64,000 nt of DNA from Myxococcales bacterium (GTDB lineage: Bacteria; Myxococcota; Myxococcia; Myxococcales; Myxococcaceae). The stretch covers positions 1 through 64,000 of the forward strand of contig JADLDB010000016.1 of NCBI GenBank assembly GCA_020846875.1, in the 5' to 3' direction. Of the stretch, positions 6,797 to 16,975 are shown in pieces. The notes beneath the pieces were generated by a model. It did no database searches, was not told the DNA's origin, and worked only from the letters and a program-made list of their open reading frames with translations. The stretch's first letter is position 1. Each line of letters begins with the position of its first letter. Made by a program: the position numbers and the translations under genes.

Positions 6797-7747
6797 GTGG
6801 CCACGTTCAGCGGCAAGCGGGTGATGGTCTTCGGCGGCGCGGGTTTCGTGGGCAGCCACCTCTGTGAGCGGCTGCTGGCCGACGGCGCCGCGGGGGTGGT
6901 GGCGGTCGACAACCTCTGCACCGGCGCGGAAGGAAACGTCGCACACCTGGGGAAAGACGCGCGCTTCGAGCTCGTCCGCCACGACGTGACTGAGCCGCTG
7001 GGCCTCCAGGGCCCGGTGGACGTGCTGTTCAACCTGGCGTCCCCCGCCTCGCCGTTTGACTACGCGAAGCTGTGGCTCGAGACGCTGCGGGCCGGCGCCC
7101 TGGGGACGCAGCACGCGCTGGAGTTGGCTGAGAAGACGGGCGCGGTGATGCTGCAGGCGTCCACCTCCGAGGTGTACGGCGATCCGATCGTCCACCCGCA
7201 GGTGGAGAGCTACACCGGCAACGTGGACTGCACCGGCCCGCGGGCCGTGTACGACGAGGCCAAGCGCTACGCCGAGACGTTGGTGATGGGCTTCCACCGA
7301 CACCGGGGCGTGAAGACCCGCATCGCGCGGATCTTCAACACCTACGGCCCGCGGATGCGCCTCCAGGACGGCCGCGTGGTGCCGGCCTTCGTCTCGCAGG
7401 CGCTCAAAGGGCAGGACTTCACCGTCTTCGGCGACGGAAGCCAGACGCGCTGCTTCTGCTACGTCGCGGATCTGGTGGACGGACTGGTGCGGCTGGCGCT
7501 GTCGGACGTCACGGAGCCGGTCAACCTGGGCAACCCCGAGGAGCGGACCATTCGCGAGTTCGCCGAGGCGGTTCGGCGCGCCGTGGGCGGCGGCGGGAAG
7601 ATCGTCACGAAGCCGCTGCCGCAGGGCGATCCGAAAGTGCGCAGGCCCGACATCACGCGGGCGAAGACGCTGCTGGGCTGGGCGCCGAAGGTGGGCCTCG
7701 ACGAGGGGCTCGCGCGGACCATCGAGTACTTCCGCGCCGTGGTGTGA
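6797..7747 (+). CDS. UDP-glucuronate decarboxylase-like NAD-dependent epimerase/dehydratase
   Basis: 316 aa, extended short-chain dehydrogenase. The Rossmann motif GGAGFVGSH lies near the N-terminus. NLASPASPFDY, ASTSEVYGDP, the catalytic YDEAK, RIARIFNTYGPRM and GDGSQTRCFCYV closely follow the UDP-xylose synthase signature, in which UDP-glucuronate is oxidised and decarboxylated to UDP-xylose. Related dTDP-glucose dehydratases differ in the ASTSEVYGDP...HPQ region. It likely supplies a sugar for exopolysaccharide or O-antigen. Start: GTG at 6797; no ATG precedes the Rossmann strand in frame nearby. Confidence 0.85.
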   Translation: MATFSGKRVMVFGGAGFVGSHLCERLLADGAAGVVAVDNLCTGAEGNVAHLGKDARFELVRHDVTEPLGLQGPVDVLFNLASPASPFDYAKLWLETLRAGALGTQHALELAEKTGAVMLQASTSEVYGDPIVHPQVESYTGNVDCTGPRAVYDEAKRYAETLVMGFHRHRGVKTRIARIFNTYGPRMRLQDGRVVPAFVSQALKGQDFTVFGDGSQTRCFCYVADLVDGLVRLALSDVTEPVNLGNPEERTIREFAEAVRRAVGGGGKIVTKPLPQGDPKVRRPDITRAKTLLGWAPKVGLDEGLARTIEYFRAVV

Positions 7748-7762
7748 TCCGCGCAAACACGA

Positions 7763-7796
7763 CGGGCCCGGCGCTCACGGTGGAGAGCCGGGCCCG
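7763..7796. terminator. GC-rich hairpin between convergent genes
   Basis: CGGGCCCGGC (7763-7772) and GCCGGGCCCG (7787-7796) form a perfect 10-bp stem that can extend through CTC/GAG toward the loop. It sits between the 3' ends of the UXS-like gene and lon and would serve both directions. There is no T tract, so termination may need Rho; a role in blocking 3' decay is also possible. Confidence 0.6.
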
Positions 7797-7817
7797 CGGT
7801 GAGGCAGACCGTAACGG

Positions 7818-10265
<2,448 letters not shown>

Positions 10266-10292
10266 GTGGATGAAAAGTCCTTTCAGGGGGTT

Positions 10293-10310
10293 GGGAGGGG
10301 TCGCCCTCCC
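10293..10310. promoter_or_regulatory. Hairpin in the lon leader
   Basis: GGGAGGG (10293-10299), a 4-base loop, then CCCTCCC (10304-10310): a perfect stable stem 27 bases upstream of the lon start codon and within the lon/von Willebrand intergenic region. It may shape the 5' end of the lon mRNA. No CIRCE element or clear sigma-32 promoter was seen. Confidence 0.35.
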
Positions 10311-10449
10311 GCGGATGCTACAGGTGACAGGGTAGCAGCCGAAAACGCGTCGGCAACCGGCAACGACGGGAAAGACGCGATTTTCCACCCGCCGTTCTTC
10401 CGGTGCATGATGGTCCGACAGGCCGCACGACTTCGAGGAACCAACGCCC

Positions 10450-11685
10450 ATGCCCCGCCGCTACCTGCTGGCCCTCGCCGCCCTGGCCGTGGTGTCCAAC
10501 TGCCAGGGCTGCTTCGGCTGCCAGACGCCCGTCGACAACCCCAACTCCACGCTGCCCAGAACGTGCGAGTCCGAGCAGCCGCTGATCGAGCCGCAGAAGC
10601 TCGACATCCTCTTCGTGATCGACAACTCCGGCTCGATGAAGGAAGAGCAGGAAGCCGTCGCCCGAGAACTCACCGCCTTCGTCGATCAGATCAAGCAGGC
10701 AGGCGGCGTGCGCCAGGACTTCCACATCGGGGTGATCACCACCGGCGTGTACCAGCACTCCAGCGTGAACGGGCTGGACTGGTGGCAGGTGTACCCCAAC
10801 GGCGGCCGGCTGCGCCCGGTGCCGGACTTCTACGACGACGGCGGGATCAACTGGGAAACCGACAACGAGCGGATCCTGGTGGGTGATGATCCCGAGGTGG
10901 TGGAGAAGTTCGCCAAGCTGGTCCAGCAGGGCACCTTCGGCTCCGGCCAGGAGACGCCGTTCGAGGCGATCCGCCTGGCGCTCATGTCGCAGCTCACCAC
11001 CACGCCGCTGGACGCCGGCGGCAACGAAGGCTTCATGCGCGACGGCGCCCGGCTCCTGGTGACGGTGCTGACCGACGAAGACGACTGCAGCGAGCTGGCC
11101 CGGCCGAGCGTGGTGGTCGTCTCCGACGATCCCGCGGTGAACGAGTGCACCCGCCAGGCGAACAGCCTGACGCCCGTTCCGGAGTACTTCCGCCTCTTCA
11201 CCCAGGAGCTGAAGAACGGCGACGGCTCGCCGAAGGAAGGCATCTTCGCGGCCATCGCCCCGGTGGGCATCGACACCAAGGCGGCGATGGAGATCGTCGA
11301 CAACGGCAAGGTGAAGAACATCGACTGCCCCACCTCGAACCAGGGCGGCATGCGCATGAGACAGATGGCGGAGCTGTTCGATCCCACCCTGGCCAACCTC
11401 GACTCCATCTGCCGCTCGTCCTTCCGGGAGACGCTGATCGCCATCGCCGAGCTGGCGTCGGTGTCTCAGTTCATCGAGGTGAAGAACGTGCCCGACGAGC
11501 GGATGCTGCAGGTGAACATCACCCGCAAGGACGGCGCGCTGCAGCCGTGCACCATCGCCAACCAGGGCATCGTCTCGTACACCAAGGGCGCGGCAGGGGC
11601 CGCGGCGAAGGTGCGCTTCGGCAACCAGTGCCGCCGCCGCGCGGACGATCAGAAGGTGCAGATCGGCCTGCTCTGCGCGCTCTGA
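10450..11685 (+). CDS. von Willebrand factor A domain lipoprotein
   Basis: 411 aa. The signal peptide has a Cys-rich end (SNCQGCFGC) that fits lipoprotein or disulfide-bonded export. The vWA domain starts at LDILFVIDNSGSM, with the metal site D58-x-S60-x-S62, and continues through VTVLTDEDDCSE. Cysteines are numerous in the rest, consistent with an extracytoplasmic location. vWA domains bind protein ligands through a divalent metal. Related multi-copy vWA lipoproteins occur in myxobacteria. It is transcribed divergently from lon. The ligand is unknown. Confidence 0.85.
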   Translation: MPRRYLLALAALAVVSNCQGCFGCQTPVDNPNSTLPRTCESEQPLIEPQKLDILFVIDNSGSMKEEQEAVARELTAFVDQIKQAGGVRQDFHIGVITTGVYQHSSVNGLDWWQVYPNGGRLRPVPDFYDDGGINWETDNERILVGDDPEVVEKFAKLVQQGTFGSGQETPFEAIRLALMSQLTTTPLDAGGNEGFMRDGARLLVTVLTDEDDCSELARPSVVVVSDDPAVNECTRQANSLTPVPEYFRLFTQELKNGDGSPKEGIFAAIAPVGIDTKAAMEIVDNGKVKNIDCPTSNQGGMRMRQMAELFDPTLANLDSICRSSFRETLIAIAELASVSQFIEVKNVPDERMLQVNITRKDGALQPCTIANQGIVSYTKGAAGAAAKVRFGNQCRRRADDQKVQIGLLCAL

Positions 11686-11820
11686 GGCGCCGATCGGCCG
11701 GCACGGCGCATGCGCGGCAAAGCGCCTGAATTCGATCGGGTTCTTCGCGCGGGTTGATCGGCTGCGATCACGGCGAGCTGGAAAGTTGCGCGATCGATCG
11801 GCCGGGGCACCATGCGCGCC

Positions 11821-11949
11821 ATGGCCAGCTCGACCTTCACGTACTTCTTCATGACCGACGCTCGCGGGACCGACGTGAGCGCCCCCCGCGAGTGGACACA
11901 GCCGAAGGTGAGCGCGTCGCAGACGGTGACGATCGTCTGGAAGCGCTAG
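11821..11949 (+). CDS. Possible 42-residue protein of unknown function
   Basis: A short frame from ATG 11821 (ATG 11812 adds three residues). Its translation starts MASSTFTYFFMTDARGTD and ends TVTIVWKR, with an amphipathic strand-like composition unlike a random GC-rich shadow. It overlaps the stop of the convergent cysteine-rich lipoprotein by four bases. No Shine-Dalgarno is clear and there is no family match, so it is a tentative call. Confidence 0.3.
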   Translation: MASSTFTYFFMTDARGTDVSAPREWTQPKVSASQTVTIVWKR

Positions 11950-12947
11950 ATGCAGATGCCCGAGAGGCAGGCGAGGCTGCAGCTCTGACAGGGTGAGCCG
12001 AGCGCGCCGCAGGCCGACCGCTGATCGCCGGCCTGGCACACGCCCTGGCTGTCGCAGCAGCCGCCGCAGGTGAACGGGTTGCAGGAGCCCGTGGAGCCGC
12101 CGCCGGCCCCGCCGCCGGTGCTGCCTCCCCCCGCGCCTCCCCCGGCCCCGCCACCCGAGCCTCCGCCGGCGCCGCCCGCTGTGCCGCAGGCGCCGCCCAC
12201 GCACTGCTGCGCGCCGCTGCAGGTGACGCAGGCGTTGCCTGAGGCGCCGCAGCGCGAGGCGCTGGGCGAGGTGACGCACACCGTCCCGTCGCAGCAGCCG
12301 TTGCAGTTGGCCGGGCCGCAGGTGGTGGCGGTGACGCACGCGCCGCCCAGGCAGCTCTGGGTGCCGGGGCACATCACGCACGCGCCCCCGTCCACGCCGC
12401 ACGCCTGGTTCTGCGTGCCCGACAGGCAGGCGCCCGTGGCGTCGGTGCAGCCGGGGCACTGGTACGTCTGGCAGGTGAAGCTGCTGCAGGTCTGGCCGGT
12501 GGGGCAGCGCTGGCAGGCGACGCCGCCCGTGCCGCAGGCCGCGAAGAGGTTGCCTCCGCGGCACTGGCCGGTGGCCGCCTCACAGCAGCCGTTGCAGTTG
12601 GCGGGGCTGCAGCCTCCGTCGGTGGGCCCGCCGCCGCCACCACCGCCACCACTGCTTCCCCCGCCCGAGCCGCCGCCCGGCCCACCGCCCAGGCTCGCGG
12701 GCACGCAGCTCCCCTTCACACAACTGTCCGTGCGGGCGCAGCCGAGGCACGCGTTGCCCAGCGCGCCGCAGGCGAACAGCTCGGTGCCCGCCTGGCAGTC
12801 GCCGTTGACGTCGCAGCAGCCCGCGCAGTTGGACTTGAGGCAGGGCAGCGCGGTGGACGTGGGGCCGCACGCCTGGAGCGCGCCGGCGAGGGCGCCGAGA
12901 ACGAGCCCGATGAGGAAGGCGCGGGACACGGAGGTGCGGCCTAGCAC
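11946..12947 (-). CDS. Multi-module cysteine-rich lipoprotein with Gly/Ser linkers
   Basis: 333 aa from a GTG start. The signal peptide ends in ALQAC (lipobox). Five modules of about 45 residues follow, of the pattern C..[NS]C.GCC...G.C..G...ACG..G..C..C.....C.GG.C, with module 3 shortened. Modules are separated by two linkers of GGGSGGG and GGGAGGGS type. The protein at 4300-4764 carries a sixth copy of the module. Cysteine spacing suggests several disulfides or a metal-free knotted fold on the cell surface. No known family is assigned; adhesion or matrix binding is a guess. Confidence 0.8.
   Translation of the reverse strand: MLGRTSVSRAFLIGLVLGALAGALQACGPTSTALPCLKSNCAGCCDVNGDCQAGTELFACGALGNACLGCARTDSCVKGSCVPASLGGGPGGGSGGGSSGGGGGGGGPTDGGCSPANCNGCCEAATGQCRGGNLFAACGTGGVACQRCPTGQTCSSFTCQTYQCPGCTDATGACLSGTQNQACGVDGGACVMCPGTQSCLGGACVTATTCGPANCNGCCDGTVCVTSPSASRCGASGNACVTCSGAQQCVGGACGTAGGAGGGSGGGAGGGAGGGSTGGGAGGGSTGSCNPFTCGGCCDSQGVCQAGDQRSACGALGSPCQSCSLACLSGICI
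12091..12186. repeat. Gly-rich linker repeat (CCGCCGCC type)
   Basis: Imperfect 6- to 9-base GC repeats encode a Gly-Gly-Gly-Ala/Ser linker between modules 4 and 5 of the lipoprotein at 11946-12947. A second, shorter copy encoding SGGGGGGG-like sequence lies at about 12625-12696 between modules 1 and 2. Confidence 0.6.
12625..12696. repeat. Second Gly/Ser linker repeat
   Basis: Runs of GCCGCC and ACC triplets on the plus strand encode Gly-rich linker sequence (GGGPGGGSGGG-like, then a run of Gly) between modules 1 and 2 of the same lipoprotein. Confidence 0.55.
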
Positions 12948-13030
12948 GCGCGGAGGCCTCGGGGGAGGGCTGTCCAGACCCCAGCAGCCAGTGGCCCCGG
13001 AGGGACGGCCTTCGTTAACCTCGAGGGGCC

Positions 13031-13720
13031 GTGACCGTCGCCTTCTTCGATCTCGATCGCACGCTGCTCGCCGTCAACTCCGGCACCCTGTGGGTCCGCC
13101 GGGAGGTCGCGCTGGGCTTTCTGCGCAAGCGCGACGCCCTCCGCGCGGCGCTGTGGCTCGCGCGCTACCAGTTGGGCTTCGCGTCCGCGGAGAAGCTGGT
13201 CGAAGACGCGGTGGCTCAGCTCGCGGGCAGCCCGGCAGAGCCCTTGCGCGAGCGCACGCGCCGCTTCTTCGAGGCCGAGGTGCGACCTACCTACCGCCCG
13301 GGTGGCCGCCAGGCGCTCGAGCACCACCGCCAGCGCGGCGACCGCGTGGTGATGCTCACCTCCTCCACCAACTACCTGGCGGAGCTGGTGGCGGACGAGC
13401 TGGGGCTCGACGAGATCCTCTGCAACACCCTGGAGGTGGGGCCCGACGGGCGCCACACCGGGCGGGTGGTGGGGCGGGTCTGCTTCGGCGCGGGCAAGCT
13501 GCCCTACGCGCAAGACGCGGCGCAGAAGCACGGAGTGGCGCTCGAGGCCTGCACCTTCTACACGGACTCCTTCAGCGATCTCCCGGTGCTGGAGCGGGTG
13601 GGGCGCCCGGTGGCCGTCAACCCCGATCCCCGCCTGCGCAGGCAAGCGGGCCGCCGCGGGTGGACCGTCACCGACTGGGGCGAGCCCCAGGCCGGCGGCG
13701 CGCGAGGGGAAGTCGCCTGA
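13031..13720 (+). CDS. HAD-IB family phosphatase (SerB-like)
   Basis: 229 aa from a GTG start. Motif I is DLDRT with nucleophile D7 and acid D9 near the N-terminus, motif II is the Ser/Thr in MLTSSTNY, and motif III is GK with YTDSFSDLPVL binding Mg2+. This arrangement marks the HAD-IB subfamily (phosphoserine-phosphatase-like and related lipid or small-molecule phosphatases). An aromatic/basic cap region (residues 20-90) is larger than in classical SerB, so the substrate is uncertain. Its 3' end abuts and may overlap the antisense PIN toxin frame. Confidence 0.85.
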   Translation: MTVAFFDLDRTLLAVNSGTLWVRREVALGFLRKRDALRAALWLARYQLGFASAEKLVEDAVAQLAGSPAEPLRERTRRFFEAEVRPTYRPGGRQALEHHRQRGDRVVMLTSSTNYLAELVADELGLDEILCNTLEVGPDGRHTGRVVGRVCFGAGKLPYAQDAAQKHGVALEACTFYTDSFSDLPVLERVGRPVAVNPDPRLRRQAGRRGWTVTDWGEPQAGGARGEVA

Positions 13721-13727
13721 TCGACGC

Positions 13728-14122
13728 GCCCGCCACCACGCGACGGTGCGCAGCCCTTCGACGTTCCGGAAGTCGGAGTCTCGCGACACCAGCTCGCACC
13801 CATGGTGTCGACACAGCGCGGCGATCCACACGTCGTTCTCCGGGAGCGGCCGGCCAAGCCCGCTGAGGCGCTCGCGCACGCGGGCGTAGGTGACGGCGAC
13901 GGCCGCGTCGACGATCAGGATCTGCGAACTCTCGACCAGCTCGGCCAGGAGCCCCTCGAGCTGCTTGCGGTACCGCGAGCGCTGCAGGCCGAAGCGGTAC
14001 TCGCCGATCACGATGGCCGGAAGCGCGAGCCGAGCGGCCCCGGCGAGGACACCGAGGAGCGCCCGCTCTTCGTCGAAGAGCGCCGAGACGGCATTGGTGT
14101 CGAGCGCGAGGTCGCTCACCAC
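13728..14122 (-). CDS. vapC: VapC-type PIN domain toxin, no stop codon at the domain end
   Basis: The frame from 14122 encodes a complete PIN domain of about 131 residues. It carries the acidic residues expected for the Mg2+ RNase site: LALDTNAVS, the Glu in IGEYRFG, the Asp in PENDVWIA, and SRDSDFRNV. VapC toxins cleave tRNA or rRNA. After LRTVAWW the frame has no stop and stays open to 12941, running antisense through the whole HAD gene (393 codons in all). Only the domain-supported part is given here. A lost stop or 3' truncation is likely. The start overlaps the antitoxin gene by 7 bases. Confidence 0.7.
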
Positions 14123-14349
14123 GTCGCCCTGTCGATCTGCGAGAACTCAGCGTTGATCGCGTCCTTCACCGGCCTGGTGTCCAGCTTCCTGGCCTTGCCC
14201 GCAAGTCGCCTCCAGGCCGGCGTCGGGCGGGCGCTGAGCTGTCTTTCGAGCGCCTCGGCGATCAAGTCGCGCATCGAGATGCCGCGGAGCGCGGCAGCAG
14301 CCTTCGTCCGGCGCAGCAGCTCGTCGGGGAGCTCGAGGGTCGTCTTCAC
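14116..14349 (-). CDS. vapB: VapB-type antitoxin
   Basis: 77 aa from a GTG start at 14349. The N-terminus MKTTLELPDELLRRTKAAA with the following RGISMRDLIAEALERQL is a ribbon-helix-helix DNA-binding domain of the VapB type. The C-terminal tail (about residues 42-77) is the part expected to wrap and neutralise the PIN toxin. The overlap with vapC is the usual coupled antitoxin-first order. Confidence 0.75.
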   Translation of the reverse strand: MKTTLELPDELLRRTKAAAALRGISMRDLIAEALERQLSARPTPAWRRLAGKARKLDTRPVKDAINAEFSQIDRATW

Positions 14350-14365
14350 GACTAGTCAGTCAGTC
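14350..14365. promoter_or_regulatory. Possible vapBC operator
   Basis: The palindrome GACTAGTC (14350-14357) lies immediately upstream of the vapB start and is followed by overlapping GTCAGTCAGTC direct repeats. RHH antitoxins commonly bind short palindromes or repeats at this position to autorepress. The site is inferred from location only. Confidence 0.35.
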
Positions 14366-14409
14366 GCCGCTACTCTGGCGACCGCCCCGCCGCATAGAGT
14401 GCGTCCGAC

Positions 14410-16095
14410 ATGACGCACGCTCTGTTGCTCGCCACGCTCCTGACCGCCAAGCCTCCGCCGGATCCCCGCCAGGATCTCCTCGACGCCATGGTGGCCGAGC
14501 TCGATCGCTCGATGAGCGAGCTCAAGCTCAAGGAGAACAAGCCGCCGTACTTCATCGCCTACCAGGTGAAGGACTTCGACTCGCGGGAGGTGGGCGCCCG
14601 CTACGGCGCGCTCTTCCAGGACATCTCCTTCCACGATCGCAAGCTCTTCGTCGACGTGCGGGTGGGCGACTACGGCTTCGACAGCTCGGTCACCGACGAG
14701 CTGGACTTCTCCATCTCGATGAAGGGCACCAGCTACATCCCCCGCAAGCAGGGGCCGATCGACGACTCGCCCACCGCCCTGCGCACCGCGCTCTGGCTGG
14801 TGACGGACGAGAAGTACAAGCAGGCGCTCTTCAACTACCTGAAGAAGAAGGGCGAAGACGTCTACAGCGTCGACGATCCGAAGAAGCCGCCGTCCTTCAC
14901 GAAGGAAGAGCGGGTGATGCAGTTGGGCGTGCGCGCCCCCTTCGCCTTCGATCGCGATCGCTGGGTGAAGCTGTCCCGCGAGCTGTCCGCGCGGCTGTCG
15001 AAGGAGGCGGCCTTCTTCGACTCCGAGGTGCGGATCACCGGCGACAAGGTGCTGCGGCTGCACGTCAACACCGAAGGGACGCGCCTGGTCACCGAGGAGA
15101 CGCTGTACGGCGTGCACGTGCAGGCCTTCACCCGCGCCGCCGACGGGCAGTTGCTCGAGAACTCCCGCGACTGGTACGCGCCCACCGAGGATCGCCTGCC
15201 GGGGGATGCGGTGATCCGCCAGGCGGTGGAGGCGATGGTGAAGGACCTGCTGGCCCTGCGCGCCGCGCCCACCATCGATCCCTACACCGGGCCGGCGCTG
15301 CTCGAGCCCGACGCCGCCGGGGTGCTCTTCCACGAAGCCGTCGGCCACCGCCTCGAGGGCGAGCGCCAGGACAACGACGCCGAAGGGAAGACCTTCCGCG
15401 GGCAGGTGGGCAAGGCGGTGCTGCCGGCCTTCCTGTCGATCGCCGACGATCCCACGCAGCGCGAGCGGGCCGGGGTGCAGCTCAACGGCTACTACCAGTA
15501 CGACGACGAGGCGGTGCCGGCGCAGCGGGCCCTGCTGGTGAAGGACGGCGTGCTCAAGGCGTACATCCTCTCGCGCAGGCCGGTGGAGGGCTTCCTCAAG
15601 TCCAACGGCCACGGCCGCGCGCAGGCCAACCGCAAGCCGATCGCCCGCATGGCCAACCTGATCGTCGAGTCGAAGAAGCAGGTGAGCGACGCAGAGCTCA
15701 AGAAGCTGCTCCTCGACGAGGCGAAGCGGCAGGGCAAGCCCTTCGCGCTGCTGATCCGCGACATCACCGGCGGTACCACCAACACCACGTCCTTCGGCTA
15801 CCAGGCCTTCAAGGGCACGCCGCGCATGGTGTACCGGGTGGACGTGAAGACGGGAAAGGAGACGCTGGTCCGCGGGGTAGAGATCGTCGGCACGCCGCTG
15901 TCCTCCATCAACCGGGTGCTGGCCACCGGGCAGAAGGAAGGCGTCTTCAACGGCTTCTGCGGCGCGGAGAGCGGGATGGTGCCGGTGTCCACCGTGGCGC
16001 CGGCCATCGTGCTGCAGGAGATCGAGCTGCAGCGGGCGCTGGAGGGGAAGGATCGGCCGCCGCTGCTCCCCAGTCCGGCGGCGATCACCAGGTAG
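14410..16095 (+). CDS. Secreted TldD/PmbA family metalloprotease-like protein
   Basis: 561 aa. The zinc site H308-E309-A-V-G-H313 (HExxxH) and a later Cys in NGFCGAESG match the TldD active site. GGTTNTTSFGYQAFKG is the conserved C-terminal TldD region. TldD/PmbA proteins degrade unfolded peptides or process ribosomal peptides. Unusually, a signal-peptide-like start (MTHALLLATLLTA) precedes the domain, and no TldE partner is adjacent. A periplasmic stand-alone member is inferred. The gene converges with the lipoprotein peptidase at 16102. Confidence 0.8.
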   Translation: MTHALLLATLLTAKPPPDPRQDLLDAMVAELDRSMSELKLKENKPPYFIAYQVKDFDSREVGARYGALFQDISFHDRKLFVDVRVGDYGFDSSVTDELDFSISMKGTSYIPRKQGPIDDSPTALRTALWLVTDEKYKQALFNYLKKKGEDVYSVDDPKKPPSFTKEERVMQLGVRAPFAFDRDRWVKLSRELSARLSKEAAFFDSEVRITGDKVLRLHVNTEGTRLVTEETLYGVHVQAFTRAADGQLLENSRDWYAPTEDRLPGDAVIRQAVEAMVKDLLALRAAPTIDPYTGPALLEPDAAGVLFHEAVGHRLEGERQDNDAEGKTFRGQVGKAVLPAFLSIADDPTQRERAGVQLNGYYQYDDEAVPAQRALLVKDGVLKAYILSRRPVEGFLKSNGHGRAQANRKPIARMANLIVESKKQVSDAELKKLLLDEAKRQGKPFALLIRDITGGTTNTTSFGYQAFKGTPRMVYRVDVKTGKETLVRGVEIVGTPLSSINRVLATGQKEGVFNGFCGAESGMVPVSTVAPAIVLQEIELQRALEGKDRPPLLPSPAAITR

Positions 16096-16101
16096 GCGGC
16101 G

Positions 16102-16941
16102 TCAGCGCTCCGGCAGCACGTCGCGCAGCGTCTTCGGCGGGCGCCCCACGGGCCTGGCCCAGTCGCGGAAGCCCTTGAGGCGCAGGTACGTCTCGAAGTC
16201 CTTCTGAAAGAGCCTGGGCGTCAGCCCGACCGCGCCGGTGAAGGCGTCGTGAAACGACTGGCCAGACTTCATGCGCGCCATCAGCGCGGTGACGGCGTCC
16301 TGTCCGTAGCGGCGCACCAGGAAGGCGAAGGCGTGGTGGGCGATGCCGTACACGGGACCCGACCAGGCCTGGGACAGCGCCTCGCCGTCCTTGAAGGCGT
16401 CGAGATCCCGGTGCTGGGCGATCCACGAGGAGGCGTCCTCCAGCGTCGGGTACTTGTCGCCCTGCTTCGCGGTCCACACCGCCATGCCTTCGCGGAACCA
16501 CAGCGGAATGCCGCGCTTGCTCCAGTCGTCGGGCCCGCCGCTCCTCTGGAACATCAGGCAGTGGGTGAGCTCGTGGGTGAGCAGCTCGACCAGCGGCTCC
16601 TGCGCCGGCGCCCAGGTGGACGGCGCCTGGAGCATCACGTCGTCGTAGCGAGCCCAGGCGCGCAGCCAGTCGAAGCCCGGGCGGCGGACGGCGCGCTCCA
16701 GCTCCTCGTGATCGCGCAGGACGTGCACGGTGACGCTCTGCTCGAGGCCGCCCCAGACGCTCAGCGGGGGAGTAGCGGTGGAGAGCGCGCTGGCCACCCG
16801 ATCCACGTCTCGGCCGGCGTCCTCGCGCGAGCGCAGCAGGAAGCGCTGGGCGTCGACGGTGATCGTCCGTTCGCTAGTGAGGGCCGACAGCGGGCTCGTG
16901 CAGCCACAGACGAGGAGGAGGACGAGCCACGGCGCGCGCAT
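16102..16941 (-). CDS. Lipoprotein zinc metallopeptidase (gluzincin, peptidase MA-like)
   Basis: 279 aa. The type II signal peptide has a lipobox ending at C14 (LVCGC). The zinc motif H123-E-L-T-H127 is followed about 25 residues later by WFREGMAVW, whose Glu is the expected third ligand. This is the pattern of peptidase MA-like gluzincins. The C-terminal region has a helical repeat (GLTPRLFQKDFETYL). It likely hydrolyses peptides outside the cytoplasmic membrane. The substrate is unknown. Confidence 0.8.
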   Translation of the reverse strand: MRAPWLVLLLVCGCTSPLSALTSERTITVDAQRFLLRSREDAGRDVDRVASALSTATPPLSVWGGLEQSVTVHVLRDHEELERAVRRPGFDWLRAWARYDDVMLQAPSTWAPAQEPLVELLTHELTHCLMFQRSGGPDDWSKRGIPLWFREGMAVWTAKQGDKYPTLEDASSWIAQHRDLDAFKDGEALSQAWSGPVYGIAHHAFAFLVRRYGQDAVTALMARMKSGQSFHDAFTGAVGLTPRLFQKDFETYLRLKGFRDWARPVGRPPKTLRDVLPER

Positions 16942-16975
16942 CGGACGGCCGATGATCGCCGACCCACGCGGGCTG

